A stretch of 64,000 nucleotides of DNA from Saccharina japonica (taxonomy: Eukaryota; Sar; Phaeophyceae; Laminariales; Laminariaceae), in NCBI GenBank assembly GCA_008828725.1, contig MEHQ01002204.1:377532-441531 (forward strand). The letters run 5' to 3'. The translations under genes were made by a program, and so were the position numbers. This document shows, piece by piece, positions 19,101 through 25,713 of this stretch; positions within the stretch are counted from its first letter, which is position 1; every line of letters begins with the position of its first letter. The notes beneath the pieces are model-generated. The model was given only the letters and a program-made list of their open reading frames with translations. It was not told the origin of the DNA and ran no database searches.

Positions 19101-21852
19101 TGCCACAAGTAACCTACGAAAAATAGGGAATTTTTACCCGTACCGATTGCCAGCGCCCGAGGCGCAAACGCGGGCCCCACAGGATTCGAAGCCAAGCTCT
19201 GCTTACAACACCGTATCCATTGACCGATGCGCGTGTGAGAGGTGGCCGTGTACTACTTACAGAATATACTTTCGATATTTGTACGGGAACAAAATAATCA
19301 AGAAACATGTATCTGTATACGCATTCAAACGTAGGTGCTGGGTTAGCATCGAGCTTGTTAGGTGCTGTTTGAGTAGGTGCGCAATACTGTGATGTGTAAC
19401 TTCTGTGACTCCTGCGACTTTTGATCCCCGAAGATGATGCTTGAGCGATCTGAATAACGTACAGTGTGTCGCAGGCAACGTGGCATTCCGAGAAGTTGAA
19501 ATGAAGGCGCATGCGTGACGTTTCGTTGGCGGTCATAGGGGGACTACTGTTTGTACCCACAGATACACCTGTCTCAGCGGGGCGAACAACGCAGCTCAAT
19601 GCGCAGGAGCTTGGTTAGTAAATAAGTGATAATTGATCCGTGCTAGAGCGTTGCAATTAGGCTTTCGCGTCGAGCATAGATGCACCCCTTTGTCGAAGGA
19701 CAATAACATTTCACGCCATTCAGGGCGCGCTAGTTTTGTTCGGACCCTGGCATCCTGCTCAAGAGCGGTGAGGAAAGGCTCCTCGCGGCACGGAATAGCA
19801 GTGATCGTCCAGAACCGTGTGCCCCCCTAGCTTGGTGTTGACGCAGTGTGTCCGTGGCTTCCTATGCACTGAAAATGTGAGCATTCGAATTCTAAGCGAT
19901 ATCCAATACATAGTCTAATCCACTGGACGATCTTAGGCGTAGAGTTGCCTGTCTGGTTTATACATTCGGACGTTGGGGGCTGTGGACGATATACCGTTGA
20001 CACACGTATATGTCGTATATCAACCATACCACGTATGATATTCGAATGCACGTGCTCGAAAAGCACCGTCTCTACATGTTCTTGACACCTTGAGAACACC
20101 ATCAATACATATTCTTGACTTCAAAAGCACCCTCAATACATATCCTTGAGCGTAAGACACAACCAGCAAAATACGTTGCTCTGCATGCCTATCCTACCCT
20201 TTCTACGGCACGTACATGCGTACGTCCGCGATTGCCGCCCATCCAACGAGTACTGCGTCCGTTGAGGACGCTCCACTTGGAATCGGTTTCCGATACCGGT
20301 TGCAGGATACGTTTCGACTACGTGTGCTACGGTAGAGGTAGCACGTTTTGGCTGAATCGTTTTCTGAACGATCGGGCTCCTTAACCCAAATTCGTCGGAC
20401 TTTGTCATTTTTGTGACGAATAATGTTTCAGGGTATACTTCGGTCATGAGATCTCTCATCCGGCAGCACTTTTATTTTCCTCCAAAATCATTTTTCGGGG
20501 AGGTATGACGCTCCTTAAGTGAGGAGCTCAGAAGAATCATGGCGCACCTCTATCGTAGCATGCGTCCGACCACTATCTATGAAGCAACTGTTTCGTAGCG
20601 AGCTCCGTAACCTTTTTATATACACGATGTACATGACTTTCAACGTTTAGATAAAACAGCAGGCACTTGTATTTTTCGAAGGTGTGAAAGTCGATACCGT
20701 ATGTACCTGCGTAGGACGTCGGCATTGAAAACTAAAAAACGGTTTATATACAGAGGAACGTGTCGGGATCACTTTACAACACTCGGTTGCTTATTTCAAT
20801 AGTTGGAACAGTAATGTCAACCGTAGTTGATTTTGGAGTTGAGTGTTAGCATCTTGGAGAGCTCTATCTTACCATTCTCGAAATACTCGGGCCCAGAACA
20901 AAACAACACGTAAACAAGAAAAGCTATATCTCACCATTCTCGAAATACTCGCGCCCAGAACAAAACAGCACATGAACAAGAAAACACACAAACGTTCAGT
21001 GAGGAATGGAATGTTTGATCAAATATAACTTGAATAACACCCCCTCACGAACTCATGCCAGCCCATCGCCTGCACACTGTATCCCATCTCTCAGACCTCG
21101 TCGACGCGAGGGACAGGACCTCGGTCGACGTGGACGCCACTGGGTACGACACGCGGACGTCCGGAAGCGGCTGCAGCCCTGATGGCTGCGTTCCTGACAA
21201 CACCCGGGACCAGGACCTCTCTAGAAACTCCCGGTGGTCGTGCCGAGGAAGTATCCTCGACAGCTCTGTCGAAGACGAGGGCTGCTGCATCACGTACTCC
21301 TTCGGGGAGCCCCAGGACATTGCTAGCATGCAAATCGCCTTTCTCAGGGGGGACGTGAGGACGCGGACGCTGGACGTGTTCGACAACGGTCTCCTCCACA
21401 GCACGATCACGTCCAGCGGCTCGACGCTTGAGTTGGAGAGCTTCGACCTCTCCACCGACGAAACCGAGAGCATCAAGCTGTGCCTCGCCGACGCTGAGAA
21501 TAACACTCGCGTGTGGCTGAGCATCACCGAGGTACGTCTGAGTGGCTTGGGGATCATCATCATGCGTAGCATTCTTACGTAGACGGCTGCACTCGCATAT
21601 CTACAAGCATAAATATGCTCGGTTATGGCCGGATATACTCAAGAACGACACATCTTCAAGGAGATCCATACTCAAGTCACGGTTGGCAACTCCCCAAGGG
21701 TATATGATTTAAATGTGTACTGTATGTCCTTTACACTGATAAGAGCACCCCATGACAGTCAACCGCCTTGGTCCATAGGGAGGCTTGGATTGAACGCAAG
21801 CCTTTATCCGCAACGTACGGCCGTCATGCCAATTCCACTGTTATCGTACTAA
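1..21852 (+). CDS. Gene 1: LRR - EGF-like - F5/8C domain protein (5'-partial, multi-exon; span includes introns)
   Basis: Split gene built from GT-AG exons listed individually below. Order: one partial and 13 complete 24-residue LRR exons, a 42-nt LRR cap exon, a 53-nt linker, a 78-nt EGF-like exon, a 54-nt linker, a 437-nt F5/8C-like exon and a candidate terminal exon. Phases run 2-2 through the LRRs, 2-1 at the 53-nt linker, 1-1 for the next two exons and 1-0 for the F5/8C exon, so one frame runs through without a stop. LRRs follow LxxLxLxxNxLxxLPxGLFxxLxx, the typical extracellular class. Known families with such LRRs bind protein or glycan ligands; F5/8C folds often bind carbohydrate. A secreted or surface recognition role is inferred. 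No start codon, signal peptide or membrane segment is visible, because the 5' end is outside the window. It converges on a paralogue at 34.7-61.5 kb. I do not know a named orthologue. Confidence 0.85.
591..662 (+). CDS. Gene 1 LRR exon (72 nt)
   Basis: Acceptor CGGCAG, donor GTGAGT. One LRR with core LDRNEIASIPADLL, ending TATALEDL. Phase 2-2. Pairs with gene 2 exon 54550-54621, which ends SATALEDL; this shared and unusual tail makes the pairing clear. The 611-bp intron that follows holds no recognised element. Confidence 0.85.
1274..1345 (+). CDS. Gene 1 LRR exon (72 nt)
   Basis: Acceptor ATCTAG, donor GTGAGT. LRR core LDSNQLSALPAGLFDAS. Pairs with gene 2 exon 53884-53955 (LSSNQLTALPVGLFDAS). 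Phase 2-2. Confidence 0.9.
1704..1775 (+). CDS. Gene 1 LRR exon (72 nt)
   Basis: Acceptor GCGACAG, donor GTGAGT. LRR core LDDNRLSSLQVDAF, ending SSLESL. Phase 2-2. No counterpart was found in gene 2 between its exons at 53884 and 52154, so this cassette was gained here or lost there. Confidence 0.85.
2446..2517 (+). pseudogene. Relic LRR exon
   Basis: A 72-nt stretch after a CAG acceptor reads an LRR-like core, GLPILPGNLL, ending SPTLLV. There is no GT donor at the expected place (GC followed by AAAACG) and the LxxN part is poor. It lies in the 1318-bp intron between two good LRR exons. I read it as a decayed cassette; chance resemblance is possible. Confidence 0.35.
3094..3165 (+). CDS. Gene 1 LRR exon (72 nt)
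   Basis: Acceptor AATCAG, donor GTAAGT. LRR core MRNNELTSLPAGLFEF, ending PALETL. Pairs with gene 2 exon 52154-52225 (LDQNELTSLPAGLFEH). The following 1368-bp intron holds repeat family C copy 1. Confidence 0.9.
3306..4065. mobile_element. Family C TIR element, copy 1 (760 bp)
   Basis: Ends TACTACAGGCTGGTTCAAG and CTTGAACCAGCTCGTA are imperfect inverted repeats. The first ~330 bp form a foldback: GTCCACGCCGTTTG..GATAGACCCTGAA is repeated inverted near 3602-3652. No coding capacity. In the gene 1 intron 3166-4533. Confidence 0.75.
4534..4605 (+). CDS. Gene 1 LRR exon (72 nt)
   Basis: Acceptor AAGCAG, donor GTGAGT. LRR core LSTNGLAAVPAGLFAG. Pairs with gene 2 exon 51480-51551 (FDQNRLTAVPAGLLAG). 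The following 1650-bp intron holds family C copy 3. Confidence 0.9.
5268..6053. mobile_element. Family C TIR element, copy 3 (diverged)
   Basis: Begins TACTGGCTGGTTGAAG and ends CAACCGGCTCGTCA; shares CAGGGTCTCTG, GGCGGGGACATTTGGAC and GCGCTGTTCATGGC. Most diverged of the three. In the gene 1 intron 4606-6255. Confidence 0.65.
6256..6327 (+). CDS. Gene 1 LRR exon (72 nt)
   Basis: Acceptor CATGCAG, donor GTGAGT. LRR core MAQNAINTFPTDIFGD, ending VSLQSL. Pairs with gene 2 exon 50522-50593 (MGDNELATFPTEVFDD). The following 1878-bp intron (6328-8205) has scattered open frames, the longest at 7440-8141, none of which I recognise. Confidence 0.85.
8206..8277 (+). CDS. Gene 1 LRR exon (72 nt)
   Basis: Acceptor GTGACAG, donor GTAAGT. 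LRR core LSGNNLSTLSVGMFDG, ending LQSLQSL. Best partner is gene 2 exon 48754-48825 (LGSNNLSTLTAELFNG). The following 2432-bp intron contains several MITE family A copies, one of them nested. Confidence 0.9.
8623..8862. mobile_element. MITE family A copy (A7)
   Basis: Ends TGCTACGGTAGAGGT and its inverse (slightly diverged), with the internal family hallmarks AATGTTTCAG, CGTCGGAC and GACGCTCCTTAA. About 240 bp, non-coding. In the gene 1 intron 8278-10709. Confidence 0.85.
9373..9868. mobile_element. Older MITE family A copy interrupted by a younger one
   Basis: Left part 9373-9566 and right part 9809-9868 together match one family A element; a second copy sits between them. Its ends, CCTACGATAGAGG and CTCTATTATCGTAGCA, are diverged. 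Confidence 0.8.
9567..9808. mobile_element. MITE family A copy nested in another, with 7-bp flanking repeat
   Basis: A complete element of about 242 bp ending TGCTACGATAGAGGT and ACCTTTACCGTAGCA, flanked on both sides by GCCCGAT (9560-9566 and 9809-9815). Removing it and one repeat restores the consensus of the outer copy, so the repeat is probably a target-site duplication. Confidence 0.85.
10170..10399. mobile_element. MITE family A copy (A1, well preserved)
   Basis: Perfect 15-bp terminal inverted repeats TGCTACGGTAGAGGT / ACCTCTACCGTAGCA, 230 bp. Good reference copy for the family. No coding capacity. About 310 bp upstream of LRR exon 10710-10781. Confidence 0.9.
10710..10781 (+). CDS. 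Gene 1 LRR exon (72 nt)
   Basis: Acceptor GCAATAG, donor GTAAGT. LRR core INSNAITTLPEGLFNG, ending LQSLQSL. About 290 bp of upstream intron (from about 10420) is clearly similar to the intron before exon 11799-11870, so the two are duplicated exon-plus-intron cassettes. No clear gene 2 partner. Confidence 0.9.
11073..11144 (+). CDS. Gene 1 LRR exon (72 nt)
   Basis: Acceptor GTAACAG, donor GTAAGT. LRR core LDGNELTTLPTNIFDG, ending LQSLFQL. Pairs with gene 2 exon 47214-47285 (LDNNDLTTLPTGLFDG). The intron before it is only 291 bp, the shortest among the gene 1 LRR exons. Confidence 0.9.
11799..11870 (+). CDS. Gene 1 LRR exon (72 nt)
   Basis: Acceptor GTAACAG, donor GTAAGA. LRR core LDRNGLSTLQAGLFNG, ending LQSLDRL. 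Pairs with gene 2 exon 45373-45444 (MEFNGLSILQAGLFDG), which shares the unusual Gln in place of Pro. The following 2415-bp intron holds the GACA microsatellite and MITE B1. Confidence 0.9.
12976..13198. repeat. GACA tetranucleotide microsatellite (223 bp)
   Basis: About 55 GACA units, interrupted a few times by GGCA, GATA and similar variants. In the gene 1 intron 11871-14285. The open frames it creates on both strands are repeat artefacts. A short GTT repeat follows at 13215-13234. Confidence 0.95.
13439..13674. mobile_element. MITE family B copy (B1)
   Basis: 236 bp with near-perfect ends ATCCCACGGTAGGGG and CCCCTACCGTGGGAT. Interior has GAGCTCCTCACGTGAGTAAC and CTCATGTGAGGAGCTC palindromes. 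Non-coding. Family B resembles A in size, in the CGGTAG core of its ends and in the GAGCTCCTC motif. Confidence 0.9.
14286..14357 (+). CDS. Gene 1 LRR exon (72 nt), tandem cassette 1
   Basis: Acceptor GTAACAG, donor GTGAGT. LRR core LSRNDISTLTAGLFDG, ending PSLNEL. First of three consecutive exon-plus-intron units with a period of about 595 bp; upstream intron similarity starts near 13.96 kb. Likely partner in gene 2 is 44749-44820, which also has an IS.LTA core. Confidence 0.9.
14880..14951 (+). CDS. Gene 1 LRR exon (72 nt), tandem cassette 2
   Basis: Acceptor ATAACAG, donor GTAAGT. LRR core LSSNVLSTLPAGLFDG, ending LQTLDEL. It starts 594 bp after the previous exon, and the introns on both sides resemble those of the neighbouring cassettes. 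Confidence 0.93.
15477..15548 (+). CDS. Gene 1 LRR exon (72 nt), tandem cassette 3
   Basis: Acceptor GTGACAG, donor GTAAGT. LRR core LSRNVLSTLPAGLFDG, ending LQSLDEL; almost identical to cassette 2. It starts 597 bp after that exon. Probably the most recent duplication in the array. Order-based partner is gene 2 exon 42249-42320. Confidence 0.93.
16258..16299 (+). CDS. Gene 1 LRR cap exon (42 nt)
   Basis: Acceptor TTAACAG, donor GTGAGAGCGAG. Reads DLEDNDDLQCLPTT, a half-repeat ending in a cysteine-containing LQCLP typical of the end of an extracellular LRR solenoid. Phase 2-2. The gene 2 copy (41299-41340) has the same length, the LQCLP motif and the same extended donor. Confidence 0.85.
16774..16826 (+). 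CDS. Gene 1 phase-changing linker exon (53 nt)
   Basis: Acceptor CCTGCAG, donor GTAAGG. Reads LERPGLPETFSDSTIC, then one base. It begins in phase 2 and ends in phase 1, exactly what is needed to join the LRR array to the EGF-like exon. Its Cys becomes the first of six EGF-like cysteines. The gene 2 exon 39887-39939 has the same length and the shared core LP.TFSD.T.C. Confidence 0.8.
17461..17560. other. Conserved intronic block (gene 1 copy)
   Basis: Matches 38910-39020 in gene 2 at roughly 83% by eye. No sense frame is open in both copies. The antisense frame is open in both (RTPS.VVRM.HG.E.EGVR..), but changes are not confined to third positions. Lies between the linker and EGF-like exons. 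Confidence 0.45.
17876..17953 (+). CDS. Gene 1 EGF-like exon (78 nt)
   Basis: Acceptor TTATGCAG, donor GTGTGT. Reads CPQDPVCDEDGIPCECQPG, then INGFSC: Cys spacing C-x5-C-x6-C-x-C-x8-C, plus one Cys from the preceding exon, gives six cysteines with the CxCxxGxxGxxC ending of EGF-like modules. Phase 1-1, the usual phase for EGF exons. The loop lengths are short, so I call it EGF-like rather than canonical. The gene 2 copy keeps every cysteine. Confidence 0.85.
18528..18581 (+). CDS. Gene 1 short linker exon (54 nt)
   Basis: Acceptor TTTGCAG, donor GTAAGT. Reads ASSEVVRAFSCPSSGD, phase 1-1. Found by comparing the arms: gene 2 has the same exon at 35587-35634 (PSSEVIRAFSCPSSG). Links the EGF-like and F5/8C modules and contributes one further Cys. 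The gene 1 donor lies 6 nt further downstream than the best donor in gene 2. Confidence 0.75.
20060..20151. repeat. Tandem repeat, three ~31-bp units
   Basis: Units built on AGCACCNTCAATACATATNCTTGA. The last two are most alike. Confidence 0.6.
20325..20560. mobile_element. MITE family A copy (A2, inverted relative to A1)
   Basis: 236 bp, TGCTACGGTAGAGGT at the left and ..CTATCGTAGCA at the right, internal sequence in reverse orientation to A1. Part of the extra DNA in the gene 1 intron before the F5/8C exon. Confidence 0.9.
20861..20984. repeat. Tandem repeat, two 62-bp units
   Basis: Two near-identical units containing CACCATTCTCGAAATACTCG and GCCCAGAACAAAAC. Confidence 0.8.
21095..21531 (+). 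CDS. Gene 1 F5/8 type C (discoidin)-like domain exon (437 nt)
   Basis: Acceptor CTCTCAG, donor GTACGT. Encodes about 146 residues. Features of the F5/8C/CBM32 fold: an N-terminal ..CVPDNTRDQDLSRNSRWSC.. (the DG/NT..D.STRWS pattern), then CCITYSFGEPQDIASMQIAF (the 'I.YdlG....v..v.iaf' strands), GDVRTRTLDVFDNG, SSGSTLELESFDL, and a C-terminal IKLCLADAENNTRVWLSITE (the 'yvri.g.gN..n.W.si.Ev' ending). This fold commonly binds sugars or, in animals, phospholipid; here the ligand is unknown. Extra cysteines (SGC, GC, WSC, GCC, LC) suggest disulfides and an extracellular site. Phase 1 start, phase 0 end. Best conserved part of the pair, with about 24 differences in 146 residues and no gap. Confidence 0.85.
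21661..21852 (+). CDS. Gene 1 candidate terminal exon
   Basis: After the GTACGT donor at 21532 comes a 129-bp intron, then an acceptor-like TCTTCAAG and a phase-0 open frame beginning EIHTQVTVGNSPRVYDL and ending at a stop at 21850-21852. TQV.VGNSPRVYD is conserved at the same place in gene 2 with several synonymous changes, but that copy stops earlier. It could complete the last strand of the F5/8C fold. Exon limits are uncertain. Confidence 0.4.
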   Translation, partial: EIHTQVTVGNSPRVYDLNVYCMSFTLIRAPHDSQPPWSIGRLGLNASLYPQRTAVMPIPLLSY

Positions 21853-22330
21853 TTCTCGTAACTGCCCTCGAATTTTATCGTGGACTTGAACCATGTTGAG
21901 ACAATCGGTGGTGCTGAGAAATTATCGGCTGTGGGTATCGGTCTCAATACACTGTGACTACCTCGAACACTTAACAACTTGCGCTTGGACGTTGCCGTGA
22001 GTTCACCCAAGGACGCCTAAACTCCATAGCTGGCGTTGAGGTTATGGATGTTGGGGAACCCACGAGGTATATACGGATGACTTTGTCCATATAGAACATT
22101 GACGATACATTGGTCATCCGCAGCATCACACTCATCATGACGAAGCATTCACAACATCCCATACAACGTACAAACCGCTACTGTACATATATGGCAAAGC
22201 CGTGCGTAGGGTTTGTTGACGTTACGATACACCCCAGTACCCAATACGCACTGTAACAAGCACTAAGCGTTCGCTGAAGACCCGTTAAGAACGCGTCCCG
22301 TTGAGCCAGCTATCCCGGACTACGGTGTTA

Positions 22331-22488
22331 CTTCTCCCTCTTTCCCTAAATTAAATAATTATAGCCACTCTACGAATATATGTTTATCACTCTTATCTCT
22401 AAAATAATTAATTATACCCACGCTACCCATATTATGATTTCCCCTCTTTCGCTAAATTAATTAACTATACCCACTTTACCCATATGTG
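22331..22488. repeat. AT-rich tandem repeat, about 3 units
   Basis: Unit of roughly 50-60 bp containing CTAAATTAATTAACTATACC and variants, three times. A fourth relative lies at about 24229-24290 (CCTCTTTCGCTAAATTAATT). Confidence 0.65.
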
Positions 22489-22497
22489 TATCGACTC

Positions 22498-22733
22498 ATC
22501 CCACGGTAGGGGCGAAGCAGAATTTTCTGAGCTCCTCCCATGAGGAGCTCGATACCTCACCCGAAACATGACTTCGGAAACATTCGTTCGCGTAACCCGA
22601 CGAAAACTTTGAATGCGGTAGTCTAAAAACAAACATACCAGTAAAAAAGTAATTGTATCCGGTGGTTACTCACGTGAGGACTTCAACCGGTCAGAAAATA
22701 TGGAGCCAAAAAGTGGTACCCCTACCGTGGGAT
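22498..22733. mobile_element. MITE family B copy (B2, inverted relative to B1)
   Basis: 236 bp, ATCCCACGGTAGGGG to CCCCTACCGTGGGAT. Well preserved. Lies directly beside an AT-rich tandem repeat (22331-22488). Confidence 0.9.
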
Positions 22734-23174
22734 TGCTCTAATCTATATACTTCATGGGCACCCTTTGCCGTTATTACTATGTGCCCACTTTGACCAAACA
22801 TATGAATCCACACTACAACTGACTGCTGTCGTAGCTCAAACCATTATAATAAATCAATGTAACCCACCCCTGTAGGAATACGTATATTGACAAAGGAGAA
22901 AAAACAGATGGTGTTACTTCTGCTGTCAGAGAGTCTTGGGCGCACACCCCGGTCATGACTGCGTCTAGGAGCAGCGAGCAGGCGTCCACTAACCCACGAA
23001 AATACTCGCGGCCGTTCTGAACTGGATGAGATCGCGAGGGCAGACCATGTGACTTTGGTGAATTTTCACCTGGCTCGCGTACGACACATCGCAAGACGAG
23101 ACGATACAGTCTAACGAACTAGTGCGGTAGGGGGTCACGTGAAGGTCCTTGTTTGTCAGCGGCTCCGAACCATG

Positions 23175-23936
23175 ACTACAGGCTGGTTCAAGCACCCGAA
23201 ATGTATTCAGTGGCCAACATCCACGCCGGTTTTTGTAGATAGACCCTGAAATGTGGAACACGTATTTTATGCGCCCTATCCGAGCTGGTATCGAATTGTT
23301 TGTTTTAATTTTTATTTTGTTTCCCGGCATATATTGTTTGTTTTGTATTTTTTTGGGGAAATTTGGGTCTTGAGAGATCCAAACTTTCCCGCGAAACAAA
23401 AACAAAACACCATCTGTCAAAGGCTCGGATAGGGCGCATAAAGCACCTGTGCCAAATTTCAGGTTCTATCCAAAACAAACGGCCTGGGCATTTGGACTGT
23501 TGTGCGGTAAAAGTACAATAAATAGGCGTGGCCTCGTAATTACTTCGTTTCAGTATATAATCGATTTTGGGGCGTTTAACATGACTTAATATTGATCATA
23601 TGCAGTCAGATCTTATATTGTTGCGTGATACTTGGTACAAACATGCCTTGGACCACCTGGACGCGGCTCGTTCAGAAAACATGGGGTGGAACAAATGTAT
23701 TCCTTCGGAAACGCCTGACTATTGTTGACCTCTTTGAAGGCCTGTGATTGGCCGGGCCACATTTCCGGCGGTAGCGCCAGTTCCAGGCCCTCGAAGAAAA
23801 AACTGGCGATGTCACCCTCTTCCACTGTTCGTGGCGGTCAGTACGATACCAAATATGTGACATTGGAGTTGCTATTGCATGCGGCATTCGTGACGGTGAC
23901 GAAACGATTGGGGTGATATGCTTGAACCAGCTCGTA
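23175..23936. mobile_element. Family C TIR element, copy 2
   Basis: Same orientation and layout as copy 1; shared blocks include GATAGACCCTGAA, CGCCTGACTATTGTTGACC and TATGTGACATTGGAGTTGCT. Lies in the 3' flank of gene 1. Confidence 0.75.
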
Positions 23937-24479
23937 CCCTATTACGGGGTGACCATCGTAAATAAGACCTAAGCCACACACAAAAACCTATAAATTTACC
24001 TTTATGTACGAACAATATTTGGTCCTATTTATTATGTCCCTCCGTATAAGTGAGTTTTTAAGCCGTTTATTTTCGCGATATGTACCGTCATGGGGTTGGT
24101 TGTTTACTCTGCGCCAGCCTAACATTTAGTTCGAGTCTAATTATGAGGGAGGGGTACAGAGCCACTCGCACGCGTGGCGTAAGCGGGTAGTTTGAAAATT
24201 TTGGTCATATTGGCAGTCGTATATTATTTTTCCTCTTTCGCTAAATTAATTACTTATTCTCCCCATACCACGAACAACCTACTAACCATTGTACCTTATT
24301 ACCATACCTGGTATGTGTTTCTGCTATTATTATTGTTGGGGTATTTGTTTTTGTGGGTCGACGGTGCGTCGCGCGTACGACGCGTTGGCGAGGTGTCACA
24401 CGAAATATCAGTTGATGAACTGAAAGGCGCCTCGAGTATTTAAATATCGATAACGTTTTCGTCGTATCATGGTTGGTCC

Positions 24480-25290
24480 ACACCAAACTTACTTGGAATC
24501 ACGTACCCGAGTGGCGCCTGTTGGCATGGAGGGCCAGACCTGCTACGCCAAACCTGCTACACCAACCCCACGCGCCGCTTCTTCAATGCTCAACATAAGG
24601 CGAGCTACTTGGTGATTCATCAGCTACAATTGTAATACCAACACGCCATTTTTCCTTCGTCTGATTCCCAAAATTTCGCCACATTATTCAGGTGGAGTTC
24701 TTGGTGCTCTAACGCTTCATTCAAAATCGTTATCTTCAAGGTCTGGACACCGCCAAGCAGGGAAACAGTAATACACCGTCTGCTCTTGCGTAGCGTGTTC
24801 GGCTCGTGTGTCTAGCATTTCTCAGTCGGGTGTTATCATCACCAGGGGCCACTAAGTCGTGCTGTAGCCATGGATCTGCCTTGCAAATTTGGCCGCCAGG
24901 AAAATATTTCTAGACGGTGAACACAACAGGTTACAGGAAATACATCAAACATTTGTACTGTATAGTAAAGGTCTGTGTTCTCTTGCGTGTTTCCCTGCGT
25001 ATTCTCGTACTTATGCCATGCTTGCTTCTTCTTCTACTACTACGTTTCTGCTTTTCTGCGTGTGTTCCCACTTTGTATTCATTTTTAGTTTGTTTTTCGC
25101 ATGCGATGCCTTCCGCGTTAGGGTGCAGGGCGTACTATGTATGTACCTGGTGCACTGGTTTCACAAGAGTCTGAGTCCCGTGCCTGAGGTATGCTTATTG
25201 ATATTTCGGTATTTGGTATTATTGTACCGGGTGTTTGTTTCCTCGGCTTGTATTCTTCCGCTCCAGAGTAACCGCAGCGTATCGCGTGAC
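24480..25290 (+). repeat. Left copy of inner inverted-duplication block
   Basis: Similar, in opposite orientation, to 32859-33660. Shared anchors include CCTGTTGGCAT, TTCTTGGTGCT, GGCGTACTAT, TACCTGGTGCA and CTGAGGTATGCT/CTGAAGTGTGCT. Differences fall evenly over codon positions in the frames I tried, so I see no coding signal. It extends the arm homology beyond the gene 3' ends. Confidence 0.6.
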
Positions 25291-25497
25291 CACGGACTAC
25301 GATGGTTGACAAGGGGTAAAATCATAACGAGGGTGTTTGTTCTGACTTGGTTCGCTGTCTAAGTCATTGATATTGGTGATCAAGTCATATTGCTGGTTCT
25401 TCATCTGTTTTCTTAAGCGTTGACGCGTAGGTTAAACCACAGAATTTTGTATGGATAAACACGTTTCTCAAGCATAAGTATAGAGTCATCCCACGGT

Positions 25498-25713
25498 AGG
25501 GGCGCAGCAGAATTCTCTGAGCTCCTCACATGAGGAGCTCAATATCTCACCCGAACCATAACTTCGGAAACATTCGCTAGCGCAACCCGACCACGCCTTC
25601 CATTGCGGTAGTCCAAAACCATGTATACCAGTGAAATAATAATAGTATCCGGTGGTTACTCACGTGAGGAGCACAACCGGTCAGAAAATGTTTAGCCTAA
25701 AAGTGGTACCCTA
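25498..25713. mobile_element. MITE family B copy (B3), right end eroded
   Basis: Left end ATCCCACGGTAGGGG intact; interior matches B2; right end stops at GTGGTACCCTAAC without the inverted repeat. Confidence 0.75.

Larger units (their letters stand above)
18582..21094 (+). other. Intron of gene 1 between linker and F5/8C exons (2513 bp)
   Basis: The first ~110 bp and last ~90 bp match the 288-bp intron at the same place in gene 2. The 2.3 kb between is extra DNA: MITE A2 (20325-20560), a three-fold ~31-bp tandem repeat (20060-20151) and a two-fold 62-bp tandem repeat (20861-20984). I see no gene here. Confidence 0.6.

Noticed and set aside
24660-24780. Shared frame FR.SSWC.NAS..IV.F..WT in the two inner blocks
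   Set aside because: Differences are spread over all codon positions and a second frame is equally open in both; treated as conserved non-coding homology.
24889-25362. 157-codon hydrophobic frame (possible membrane segment) in the inner block
   Set aside because: The partner block at 32859-33187 has length changes that do not respect this frame, so the similarity is not coding.
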